Below, one piece after another: positions 1-7,895 of a stretch of DNA of 64,000 nt; position 1 is the stretch's first letter; the number at the start of each line of letters is the position of its first letter. The notes under the pieces are model-generated. The model did not search any database and was not told the origin of the DNA. It was given only the letters and a program-made list of their open reading frames with translations. The translations under genes were made by a program, and so were the position numbers. The stretch spans positions 1 through 64,000 of the forward strand of contig DAOUAB010000024.1 in assembly GCA_034434015.1 (NCBI GenBank), written 5' to 3'. The DNA is from SpSt-583 sp034434015. GTDB lineage: Bacteria > Chloroflexota > Anaerolineae > Anaerolineales > UBA6663.

Positions 1-640
1 CGATCTGCTGCCAGTGCGCGGCTGTGTCCACGCGCGTCGTCACCGCCCAGTCCGCCCACGCCCGCGCGCGCCGCTGGACGCCGTCGACGTCCATCACCAG
101 CTCGCCGAAGGCGGCCTGATACGCCGCCTGCGGCCCCGCCGTGGGCGCCAGGTAATACAGTTTCGACACGCGATGCGCGGCCAACGCGGGCGCCGGGGCA
201 TAGTCCGGGTCGGCGGCCGCCACCAGAGCCGCGGTCGTGAACTGGGCGATGGCGATGTGGTCCGGGTGGCCGTAGTAACCGTGCGGGTCGAACGTGACCA
301 CGACGTGCGGCCGGTTCCGGCGCACCTCGGCCGCCAGCTGGCCGATGATGTCGGACGGCGCGGCCTGGTCCAGCTCGCCGTCGCCGTAATCGAGCACGTG
401 GACGCGCCGCAAACCCAGCACGCGGGCGGCGGCCAGCAGTTCCGCCTCGCGCCGCTTGCCGAGCGCGGCAGGCCCCGGGTAGTCCTCGGCGGCGCCGAAC
501 CAGCCGCGCTCGCCGCGTGTGGCCGTCACCAGCGTGGTGATCACGCCCTCGGCCGCGTACTTCGCCAGGATTCCGCCGGTGCCCAGCGACTCATCGTCCG
601 GGTGGGCCAGGATGGCCATGAGCTTGAGGGGGGAGGTCAT
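1..640 (-). CDS. PIG-L family (LmbE-like) deacetylase, C-terminus beyond window
   Basis: Zn-dependent N-deacetylase of the PIG-L/LmbE family, which removes acetyl groups from GlcNAc-type substrates (mycothiol, bacillithiol, lincosamide or glycolipid pathways). Read on the minus strand from an ATG at 640, the protein begins MTSPLKLMAILAHPDDESL. It holds the family's AHPDD metal and catalytic motif near residue 12 and the second metal-binding motif HPDH near residue 130. Family members are usually 220-280 residues; about 213 are present and the stop lies outside the window. It lies 25 nt downstream of a GNAT acetyltransferase gene on the same strand. The pairing of an acetyltransferase with a deacetylase recalls thiol-cofactor pathways, but the substrate cannot be told from sequence. 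Confidence 0.87.
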   Translation of the reverse strand, partial: MTSPLKLMAILAHPDDESLGTGGILAKYAAEGVITTLVTATRGERGWFGAAEDYPGPAALGKRREAELLAAARVLGLRRVHVLDYGDGELDQAAPSDIIGQLAAEVRRNRPHVVVTFDPHGYYGHPDHIAIAQFTTAALVAAADPDYAPAPALAAHRVSKLYYLAPTAGPQAAYQAAFGELVMDVDGVQRRARAWADWAVTTRVDTAAHWQQI

Positions 641-665
641 GTGAATGCTCCGGCGCCTGGGCGCC

Positions 666-1622
666 TCACAGCGCGTCGCCTGCCAGGCGCGGCTGAACGG
701 CGTCAGCGCGAGTTGCTTCCGGGGAGCCCGCCGCGGCCTTCACCAGCTGCATCCGGACCTCGAACGCGTCCTGGTCCGGCTTCAGCGTGTGCGCGAACCC
801 GCTGTTTTCGATCAGGCGCAGCATCGCGGCGTTGTCGCGGTGGACCAGGGCCAGGAAGCCCAGCACGCCGCTGCGGCGGGCGTGCTGGCTGATCTGGTTG
901 AGCAGCGCCCGCCCCAGCCCGCGCCGCTGGTGGCGGTCCTCCACCAGCACAGCCGGCTCGGCCAGTTCCGCGCGGTTTTCGTCGCGCACATAGCAGGCGT
1001 AGCCCACGATCTCGGGCGCGGGGCCATCGGCCACGGCCACGAAGGTCGCGCCTTCCGGCCCGCTCAGCGCGCACAGCCGTTCCATGTCGCGCGCGGTCGG
1101 GTGGTATGGCCCGAGATAACGGAAGTACATGCTCTGTAGCGACAGGCGCGCGTGCATGGCGGCCAGCGCCGGGGCGTCACCGGCCTGGGCCGGGCGGACG
1201 ACAATGCGCGCTTTGCGCCCGGCGGCCGCCGCCTGCGCCGCATCCGGCTGGCGCGTCGGCCCGGCCAGCGCCTCATCCAGCGCCTGGAGGAAATCATTGG
1301 CCACGCCCATCACCTGCGCGACGGCCCGGCGGTCCGCGCCGCGGTCGCTATGCTGGCGCGCCCAGGCCTCCGCGAGCCAGTAGGCGTACGGCGCCCGCCA
1401 GTTCACGGCCGCGGTAGCCGACCGGTCGGGGCGGCGCCGCCCGAGGTACTCGGTCAGGACCGCGGCCGCGCCGTAGCTGAGGAAATGCTCATCAAACAAC
1501 GCCTCCGTCCACTCCGGATGCTGACGCGCCAGCGTTGTGAAGGCGCCCATGATCGCCTGCCGAGGCCGGCCTCCGGCCAGCCGCTGGGCCAGGACGTTGC
1601 GAATGCGTTCCCAGGTGTTCAT
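666..1622 (-). CDS. GNAT-family N-acetyltransferase with N-terminal helical extension
   Basis: Predicted acetyl-CoA-dependent acetyltransferase of 318 residues. The C-terminal half (about residues 138-300) is a GNAT fold: a first strand IVVRPAQAGDAPALAAMH, a YACYVRDENRAELA strand, the acetyl-CoA loop RHQRRGLGRALL and a final strand region around NSGFAH. The N-terminal 130 residues are alpha-helical and not recognised. I chose the ATG at 1622 rather than the in-frame ATG at 1628 because an AAGGAG sits 6 nt upstream of the former and directly abuts the latter. It probably forms a two-gene unit with the PIG-L deacetylase that follows. The GNAT call is firm; the substrate is unknown. Confidence 0.8.
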   Translation of the reverse strand: MNTWERIRNVLAQRLAGGRPRQAIMGAFTTLARQHPEWTEALFDEHFLSYGAAAVLTEYLGRRRPDRSATAAVNWRAPYAYWLAEAWARQHSDRGADRRAVAQVMGVANDFLQALDEALAGPTRQPDAAQAAAAGRKARIVVRPAQAGDAPALAAMHARLSLQSMYFRYLGPYHPTARDMERLCALSGPEGATFVAVADGPAPEIVGYACYVRDENRAELAEPAVLVEDRHQRRGLGRALLNQISQHARRSGVLGFLALVHRDNAAMLRLIENSGFAHTLKPDQDAFEVRMQLVKAAAGSPEATRADAVQPRLAGDAL

Positions 1623-1807
1623 CGTCATCTCCTTACAGACCGCGCCAGACGCCGGGCCGGCCGGGCGTCAAAACATGCCGACAGGGTAGCCAGCCTGCGC
1701 CCGCGATTCGTCCTCCGGATCGTCCTTCGCCGGAGCTTTCGACGAAGATCGGGCTTTAGGGGGATGACCGAATCAGACAAAGAGAGTATGAATTTTGATG
1801 AAGAGAG

Positions 1808-4800
1808 GTGAAGATGCTCTCCTTACGTCAATCCAATCCAGATGATCGTGATTGGACGATGGGACCCGCGCCGCTGGAGGCGACGTTGTTCGGCCGGTTT
1901 GCCGTCCGCCTGAACGGCCAGCCGGTGGAACAACTCCTGCCGCGGCCGGCCCAGGCGCTGTTCGCCTACCTGCTCCTCAATCCCGGGCTTCATCATCGAC
2001 GGGAACAACTGGCGGGCCGGCTGTGGCCGGACTCGTCCGAGGCGCCAGCGCGCAAGAACCTGCGCAACGCGGTCTGGCAGTTGCGCAAAGTCCTGGGCGA
2101 AGGTTATTTGCTGGCGGATAAGGAGACCATCGCGTTCAACGCCGCCACGCCGACCCTGGTTGACGTCGCCCGGCTGACCGATGACGGGGCGCTGGCGGAC
2201 CTCGACGCCCTGCTGGAAGCCGTATCAGCCTACACAGGCGAACTGCTGCCTGGCTTCTACGCAGACTGGGTGCAGCTTGAGCGTGAGCGGCTGCGCGCGC
2301 TCTTCGAACGGCGTATGCAGGCGCTGTTGGAAGGCCTGGCCGGCCTCGAGCGCTGGCCGGAAGTGAAGACCTGGGCCGAGCACTGGATCGCCCTGGGGCA
2401 CGTGCCGGAGCCGGCCTTTCGCTTCTTGATGACGGCCTGCGCGGCGCAAGGCGACCTGGCGGGGATGGCGACGGCCTACCGGCGCTGCGTGCAGGCGCTG
2501 ACGCAGGAATTGTCTGTGCCGCCCTCAGCCGAGACCCGGGCCCTCTATCAACGGCTGTCCCGGGTGGAGCCGCCGGCCATGACGCTGGCGCCGGGTCCGC
2601 GCGCCGGCGGGCACAGCCAGCCGGCGTCGTCCCCGCGCCCGCGCCCGCTTCCGGTCCAGCCGACGGCCCTTGTGGGCCGCGAGCAGGAGTTGAGCGAGAT
2701 CACGCGCCGCCTCGGCGAGGCGCGTCTGCTGACCCTGGTGGGTCCGGGCGGCGCGGGCAAGACACGCCTGGCCCTGGAGGCGGCCCGCGCGCTCAGCGCC
2801 GCACCGCTCTTTCCGGATGGCGCCGCCTTCGTGGCCCTGGCCGGCCTCACCGCCTCCGAGCAGATCGTCCCGGCCATCGCCCAGGCCGTGGGGTTTTCTT
2901 TCTACTCGGCGCAGTCGCCGCGCGCGCAGCTCGTGGATTACCTGCGGCCCCGCCAGATGCTCCTGGTGCTGGACAATTACGAGCACCTGCTCGACGCGGA
3001 CGGCGTCGGTCTGACGGCCGAGTTGCTGGCGTCGGCGCCGCGGCTCAGGCTGCTGGTCACCTCGCGCGCGCGCCTCAACCTGGAGGGGGAACAGATCTTC
3101 CGCGTGGGCGGCCTGGCCCTGCCGGAGAGCGCTCCGGCGGCGGAGGCTGCCTCGCCGCCGGAGGCGCTTTGGGCCACCGCCGCCGCCTACAGCGCCGTGC
3201 AATTGTTCGTGAACAGCGCGCGCCGCGCCGCGCCCGGGTTCAGACTGACCGCCGAGGACCTGCCCGCCGTCCTGCGCCTCTGCCAGCTCGTGCAGGGCCT
3301 GCCGCTGGGGATCGTGCTGGCGGCCGCCTGGCTGGAGATGTTGACCCCGGCCGAGATCGCGCGCGAGATCGAACAGAGCCTGAGTTTTCTCGAAGCCGAC
3401 CTGAGCGATCTGCCGGAGCGCCAGCGCAGCCTGTGCGGCGTCTTCGATGCGTCATGGCGCCTGCTCACCGAGCCGGAACGCCAGGCCCTGACCCGGCTGG
3501 CGGTCTTTCAAGGCGGCTTCACGCGCGAGGCCGCGCAGCGCGTGGCCGGCGCCGCCCCCCGGACGCTGCTATCCCTGATCCACAAATCCTGGTTGCAGCC
3601 GGAAGCCGGCGGCCGCGCCCGTCTGCATGAACTGGTGCGCCAGTATGTGATCGAACGGCAGCCGGCCGGGCCTGAGGCCTGGGAAGAGTGCCGGGGCCGG
3701 CACGCGGCCTACTTCGCCGAGAGCCTGCACCGGTTGAGCCCGCGCCTGCGCGACCAGCACCTGCCGGCCGTGTTCGCGCTGGTGGCCGCCGACGTGAGCG
3801 ACATCGCGGCGGCCTGGTATTGGCTGGTGGAGCGCGGCCAGGTGGAGGCCGCCGTCTACCAGATGCTGCCGGCTCTGTACCGGTACTGCGAGGCGCACTA
3901 CCAGGGCTTCTGGCTGCAGCCTTTGCTGACGGCGGCGCAGCAGGCAGTGCGGCGCGCGGCCGAACTGCCCGACCGCCGCCGGTCGCTGGCGATCCTGCTC
4001 ACGGCGCAGGCCGCCTTCCTGCGCGCCGGCGCGCCGGTCCGCATCACGGTGCTGGAGACGGCGGCCCCGGCCTACGAGGCCGAGCTCCGCGAGGCCTGGG
4101 AGCTGGCGGGCCAGGCCGAGCGCCTGATGGCGCTGAGCTGCTGGGGGCCGCTGCTGGCGTCTATCTACGGCTGGCTGATCGACGACGCCGAAGCCATGCG
4201 GCAACTGCGCCGGCTGCTGCCGCTGCTGCGCGGCGAGGACTCGGCGGAGCGGCGCTGGGAACAGGCCTTCGCGTTGCAGAGCCTGGGACGCCTGATCTAC
4301 ATGCGGCTGCCGGACGATCATCCGGCCCGGCGGCTGGCCGAAGCGGCCGAGCATCTGCAGGCCGCCCTGGCGTTGTTCCAGGAGCTCGGCGACGAACGCG
4401 AAACCGCCTACACCCTGCGCCTGATCGGCATCGTCCACCTGATCCAGCAGCGACTGCCGGAGGCGGCGAGCTGCCTGCAGGCCGCGCAGGCCCGGATGGA
4501 GGCCACGGGCGATTGGTCCAACTCCGCGGCCGTCGACTGGCTGCTGGCCGACATCGACCTGCGCCAGGGCCGCTACGACGACGCCTTCGGCCACCTGCGC
4601 TGCATAGCGCGGCGTTTCGTCGAGCGCGGCCATCTGCGCAACGGGACGGCGGCGCTCTCGCGCGAGAGTTATGAGGCTTTGCGCTATGGCACCATCGCGC
4701 ACGCGCTCCAGGTCCGCGAGCAGACGCTGGCGCAGGCGCGGGAGGCCGGCGACGAGCACGGCCTGGCCTGGTTCACGTGGGAGATGGGCGAGATCCAGCG

Positions 4801-5368
4801 GGTGGCCGGCGACCGGCTCGAGGCGCGCCGCTGGTACGACGAGGCCCGGGCCTTGTTCGAGCGGACGCAGGACCAGAGCGGACGGATCTTCTACCATCGC
4901 GGCCTGGGCGATCTGGCTTTCGCGCAGGGCGACTATGCCGAGGCCCAGCGCCAGTTCCAGGCAAGTTTAGAGGTCACGCGCCGGGCGCCGCATGAGTGGG
5001 GCGCGGCTTACGCCCTGGCCGGCCTCAGCCGGGCGGCGCTCGCGCTCGGCCAGACCGAGGCGGCGCGCGTCTCCGTGCTGGAGGCGCTGCGCAAGGCGCA
5101 TAAGACCGGTGACGGCGGCGTCCTGCTGGTAGCCGTCATGCGGGCCGCGGAACTGCTGGCCGGCCTCGGCCAGGCGGCGGCGGCGGCCGAACTGGCGGCG
5201 CTGGTCCAGGGCCATCCCCTCGCCTGGCGCGAGACCCGGATGCAGGCCGACGCGCTCCTGGCGGGCGCCGATCCCCGCGCGCTCGCTTTCCTCCACACAG
5301 CCCACCGGCGCGATTTGTGGGTCACGGCCGAGCGCCTGTGGCAGGCGCTGTCGGCGCCGCTCAACTGA
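1808..5368 (+). CDS. SARP/BTAD-type transcriptional regulator with NB-ARC-like ATPase and TPR repeats
   Basis: Large AfsR-like regulator of 1186 residues. Residues about 22-105 form an OmpR-type winged helix (ATLFGRFAVRLNGQPV at its start, RRE..AGRLWPD, KNLRNAVWQLRKVLG) and residues about 115-252 a bacterial transcriptional activator domain (BTAD). A linker rich in Pro and Arg leads to a STAND/NB-ARC ATPase with Walker A GPGGAGKT at 312-319 and Walker B MLLVLDNYEHLLD near 385. The C-terminal half (about 650-1180) is helical TPR-like repeat, the usual ligand or partner sensor of this class. Start is a GTG at 1808 after AGAGAGG, with an in-frame ATG at 1814 as alternative. It stands alone on the plus strand, divergent from the deacetylase genes, so those could be targets; this is inference. 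SARP winged helices bind direct repeats with about 11-bp period. Confidence 0.9.
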   Translation: MKMLSLRQSNPDDRDWTMGPAPLEATLFGRFAVRLNGQPVEQLLPRPAQALFAYLLLNPGLHHRREQLAGRLWPDSSEAPARKNLRNAVWQLRKVLGEGYLLADKETIAFNAATPTLVDVARLTDDGALADLDALLEAVSAYTGELLPGFYADWVQLERERLRALFERRMQALLEGLAGLERWPEVKTWAEHWIALGHVPEPAFRFLMTACAAQGDLAGMATAYRRCVQALTQELSVPPSAETRALYQRLSRVEPPAMTLAPGPRAGGHSQPASSPRPRPLPVQPTALVGREQELSEITRRLGEARLLTLVGPGGAGKTRLALEAARALSAAPLFPDGAAFVALAGLTASEQIVPAIAQAVGFSFYSAQSPRAQLVDYLRPRQMLLVLDNYEHLLDADGVGLTAELLASAPRLRLLVTSRARLNLEGEQIFRVGGLALPESAPAAEAASPPEALWATAAAYSAVQLFVNSARRAAPGFRLTAEDLPAVLRLCQLVQGLPLGIVLAAAWLEMLTPAEIAREIEQSLSFLEADLSDLPERQRSLCGVFDASWRLLTEPERQALTRLAVFQGGFTREAAQRVAGAAPRTLLSLIHKSWLQPEAGGRARLHELVRQYVIERQPAGPEAWEECRGRHAAYFAESLHRLSPRLRDQHLPAVFALVAADVSDIAAAWYWLVERGQVEAAVYQMLPALYRYCEAHYQGFWLQPLLTAAQQAVRRAAELPDRRRSLAILLTAQAAFLRAGAPVRITVLETAAPAYEAELREAWELAGQAERLMALSCWGPLLASIYGWLIDDAEAMRQLRRLLPLLRGEDSAERRWEQAFALQSLGRLIYMRLPDDHPARRLAEAAEHLQAALALFQELGDERETAYTLRLIGIVHLIQQRLPEAASCLQAAQARMEATGDWSNSAAVDWLLADIDLRQGRYDDAFGHLRCIARRFVERGHLRNGTAALSRESYEALRYGTIAHALQVREQTLAQAREAGDEHGLAWFTWEMGEIQRVAGDRLEARRWYDEARALFERTQDQSGRIFYHRGLGDLAFAQGDYAEAQRQFQASLEVTRRAPHEWGAAYALAGLSRAALALGQTEAARVSVLEALRKAHKTGDGGVLLVAVMRAAELLAGLGQAAAAAELAALVQGHPLAWRETRMQADALLAGADPRALAFLHTAHRRDLWVTAERLWQALSAPLN

Positions 5369-5580
5369 GGCTCCTCCCCCTCCTCGCGGGCCTCCCGCTT
5401 TCGCAGGACTTTACTCCGCCTTTTGGCCGAATTGGCCGCTCACAATAGAAAAGGACGTTCGCAGGGACGCAGCCGCGGGCGCTGGCTGGACGACCGCGCC
5501 CTAATTTAGGCCCGTGTCGCGACGTGACCGGGAGCGGCACAGTCGCTCACGCGGGCCCGGACGCGGCGGAGGTTAGGCCC

Positions 5581-6324
5581 ATGTCCCCTCGTCCAGCGCC
5601 GGTTCGCCTGGCGTTCCTGATCACTCTGATCCTCGCCGCTGGCAGCCCCCTGCCGACCACGGCGGCCCGCGACCGCATCGCGCCCAAGGAGAACTGGCGG
5701 GCCATGCGGCTCGTCCGGATGTTGCAGGACACCTATCAGGTCTCGATCGCGGGTTTTGGAGAAACGGGCGGAGGCGCGTGGCGCGAGATGGCCGAGCTCC
5801 AGTGGACGGCCGAGGCCGTCCGCCGCGTCGCGGCGGCGGTGGGCGGGCCCGCCCACTTCCGCCGTCTTCTGGGCGGTGTGGTGCGCGTGGCCCGCTGGCC
5901 GGTGGGCGTGCGGGCCTTTGCGCCGCCCGGCCGCCTGGCCGCCGTCGGCGACGTGGTCCTGACCGACTATCACTTCGAGCATGGCCGGCTGTACGCCCTT
6001 TACCTGACGGCGCACGAGTTTGGGCACGTCCTGGACACGCGCAGCGGCGGCCGGTTGTCGCGCGAGCTGGCGCGATCGCTGGGAGCGCGGCGCTGCCCGT
6101 CGCACGTCCCGCCGGACGAGTGCCCGTTCGATCTGGGCGCGGCGGCCGAGCCCGCGCCCGGCCATCCGGATGAGCCCTACGCCCGGCGCTCGCCGGAAGA
6201 GTACTGGGCCGAAGTGTTCGCCACCTACAGCGTCCCGGAATACTACGCCGCGGACGCCCACAATCATTCGCTCGGGCCGCGCGCGCGCCGGTTCGTGGAG
6301 GCCCAGCTTGTGAGCCGGCCGTGA
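5581..6324 (+). CDS. Secreted zincin-type metalloprotease-like protein
   Basis: Exported protein of 247 residues. The ATG at 5581 follows GGAGG by 9 nt and gives a signal peptide with a basic start (MSPRPAPVR) and a hydrophobic core LAFLITLILAAG. The mature part has the zinc-binding helix HEFGH near residue 146, preceded by LYLT. About 60 residues later EEYWAEVFATYS could supply the third, glutamate ligand, as in gluzincins. A Cys pair (RRC...DEC) may form a disulfide. No full match to a named peptidase family is evident to me. It converges with the radical SAM gene 14 nt downstream. Zinc binding is well supported by the motif; peptidase activity is inferred. Confidence 0.68.
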   Translation: MSPRPAPVRLAFLITLILAAGSPLPTTAARDRIAPKENWRAMRLVRMLQDTYQVSIAGFGETGGGAWREMAELQWTAEAVRRVAAAVGGPAHFRRLLGGVVRVARWPVGVRAFAPPGRLAAVGDVVLTDYHFEHGRLYALYLTAHEFGHVLDTRSGGRLSRELARSLGARRCPSHVPPDECPFDLGAAAEPAPGHPDEPYARRSPEEYWAEVFATYSVPEYYAADAHNHSLGPRARRFVEAQLVSRP

Positions 6325-6337
6325 GGCGGCGCTGGCG

Positions 6338-7807
6338 CTAATGGATGGGCGCGGCGTGCCAGCGCAGCAGGCGCAGGCCTTCCAGCCGCAGGACCTCCGG
6401 GTAAAGGGCTTTGTAGATGTGGCAATTAGGGGATTTCACGTCGTTGCGGCCGGTGGCCTTGAAGGTCAGCAGGGGGCAGCCGCCCGCGCACCAATAGCGC
6501 CATTCACAGTCGCGGCAGCCTTCCTTTTCATTGACGGCGATGTTCTGGAAACCGGCGTCCACCGCGCGGACCAGGCCGAGCGGGTCTTCGGCAAAGACGT
6601 CGGCGACCGTCTTCTCGATCTCCATCTGGCAGCGCGCCACGCCGCCGCGCTCGTCGATCACCAGGTAGCTGTGGCCGGCGCCGCAGGCCCGGTCGTGCGG
6701 GGCCGCGAAGGAGGCGCGGTCCACCAGCGAGGCCAGCAGGCTGGCGCGCGGCAGGCGGGCCTCGATGACGGCCAGCGCCTGGCGCATCCCGGCCAGCAGG
6801 GCCGCCTCGTCCGCGCGCAGGTCGGCGGCGGCGCAGTCGTTCTCGCGGAAGAAATTGAGATTAAAGAGCAGCTCGCGGTCCAGCGCGAAGGCCACGGCCT
6901 CGGCCAGCGCGCCGGCGTTGCGGGCCGTGACCGTGATGGAGAGGTGCGGGCGCACGCCGTGGGCCAGCGCCCGGTCGAGGCTGTGCGCGACGGACATGAA
7001 CGAGCCGCGGCCGTTGGCGAAGATGCGCTGGGCGTCGTGGGCGGCGCCGACGCCGTCGAGCGAGATCATCAGCCGGACGCCCTCGGCGCGCAGAAACTCC
7101 AGCATGGCCGGCGTCAGGCCGACGCCGTTGCTCAGCACCACCTCGCGCAGCGCCAGGCCCTGCGCGGCGGCCAGGGCGCGGGCATAGGCGTGCAGGGCGC
7201 GGACGAGCGGGAAGTTGAGCGTCGCCTCGCCGCCCGCGTACTTGAGCTTGACGGCCCGGAAGCCGTGATGGCGCGCGGAGCGGAACACCGCCTCGACCGC
7301 GGCGCGGCCGGTGGCCTCGTCCATGGCGGCGTTGGTCTTGTTCAGGTAGCAGTAAGTGCAGCGCAGGTTACAGGCGTTGGTGACGTGGAGCCAGGCGGTG
7401 AGCGTCTGCGGCTCCGGGCGGCCGGCGGGCTGGAGCAGGCCGGATGGCTGAAGCAGGCCGAGGGCGGCCAGTTGCCGGCTGGCGTCCAGCACGTCCGGCG
7501 GGCGGAGCGCGGGCAGCGCAGGCGCGACCTCCGCCGGGAGGCGGGGCCGGGCGTAGGCGTCCAGCACGCGCCGCGCGGCCTCGTTCAGGACGACGACGCC
7601 GGCCGGGCCGGGCGGGTTGAAGGCTAAGCTGTGGTCATCCGGGAGGGGGGCGCGGTGGAGGGCGGGCGTCGTCTGCCAGGGGAGGTCGGAATCAAAAACA
7701 GGTCGGCCCGAACCGGCGGCGAGGCCAGAGTCAGGGCAGGCGCAATCATCATCCAGGCGTTCGCCGGGCGGCGACCACAGCACGCGCGGGATCAAGGTAT
7801 GAGACAC
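6338..7807 (-). CDS. Radical SAM/SPASM enzyme with N-terminal PqqD/RRE-like region
   Basis: Radical S-adenosylmethionine enzyme of 489 residues. The 4Fe-4S motif CNLRCTYC (C-x3-C-x2-C) lies near residue 150, followed by KLKYAGGEATLN, the usual SAM-contact strand. A C-terminal SPASM/twitch region holds the auxiliary cluster cysteines CGAGHSY...CQM...GCRDCEWRYWCAGGCP...NC. Residues about 45-110 (HSLAFNPPG..VVVLNEAARRVLDAY..) look like a PqqD/RRE winged helix that in RiPP pathways holds the precursor peptide. The GTG at 7807 is preferred because GGAGGAG lies 8 nt upstream. Relatives include anaerobic sulfatase maturases and peptide cyclases. It follows the large ATPase gene by 88 nt, so it may be the last gene of that cluster. 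No small precursor gene is visible next to it. Confidence 0.88.
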   Translation of the reverse strand: MSHTLIPRVLWSPPGERLDDDCACPDSGLAAGSGRPVFDSDLPWQTTPALHRAPLPDDHSLAFNPPGPAGVVVLNEAARRVLDAYARPRLPAEVAPALPALRPPDVLDASRQLAALGLLQPSGLLQPAGRPEPQTLTAWLHVTNACNLRCTYCYLNKTNAAMDEATGRAAVEAVFRSARHHGFRAVKLKYAGGEATLNFPLVRALHAYARALAAAQGLALREVVLSNGVGLTPAMLEFLRAEGVRLMISLDGVGAAHDAQRIFANGRGSFMSVAHSLDRALAHGVRPHLSITVTARNAGALAEAVAFALDRELLFNLNFFRENDCAAADLRADEAALLAGMRQALAVIEARLPRASLLASLVDRASFAAPHDRACGAGHSYLVIDERGGVARCQMEIEKTVADVFAEDPLGLVRAVDAGFQNIAVNEKEGCRDCEWRYWCAGGCPLLTFKATGRNDVKSPNCHIYKALYPEVLRLEGLRLLRWHAAPIH

Positions 7808-7895
7808 AACGCGCTCTCCTCCTTCATTATTTCTTTTGTCGTCCCCAGCGCCGGGACGGGTGCGGCCGGCCACCCGCGATCCCGGGCCGCAGCAG

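Noticed and set aside
5396..5408. Terminator after the SARP regulator (GCGGG CCT CCCGC TTT)
   Set aside because: Five-base stem with a three-base loop and a short T-run is too weak to separate from background in GC-rich DNA.
7808..7895. Possible RiPP precursor between the tandem ATPase and the radical SAM gene
   Set aside because: Only an 11-codon frame overlapping the enzyme's ribosome site is present; nothing resembling a leader-core peptide.
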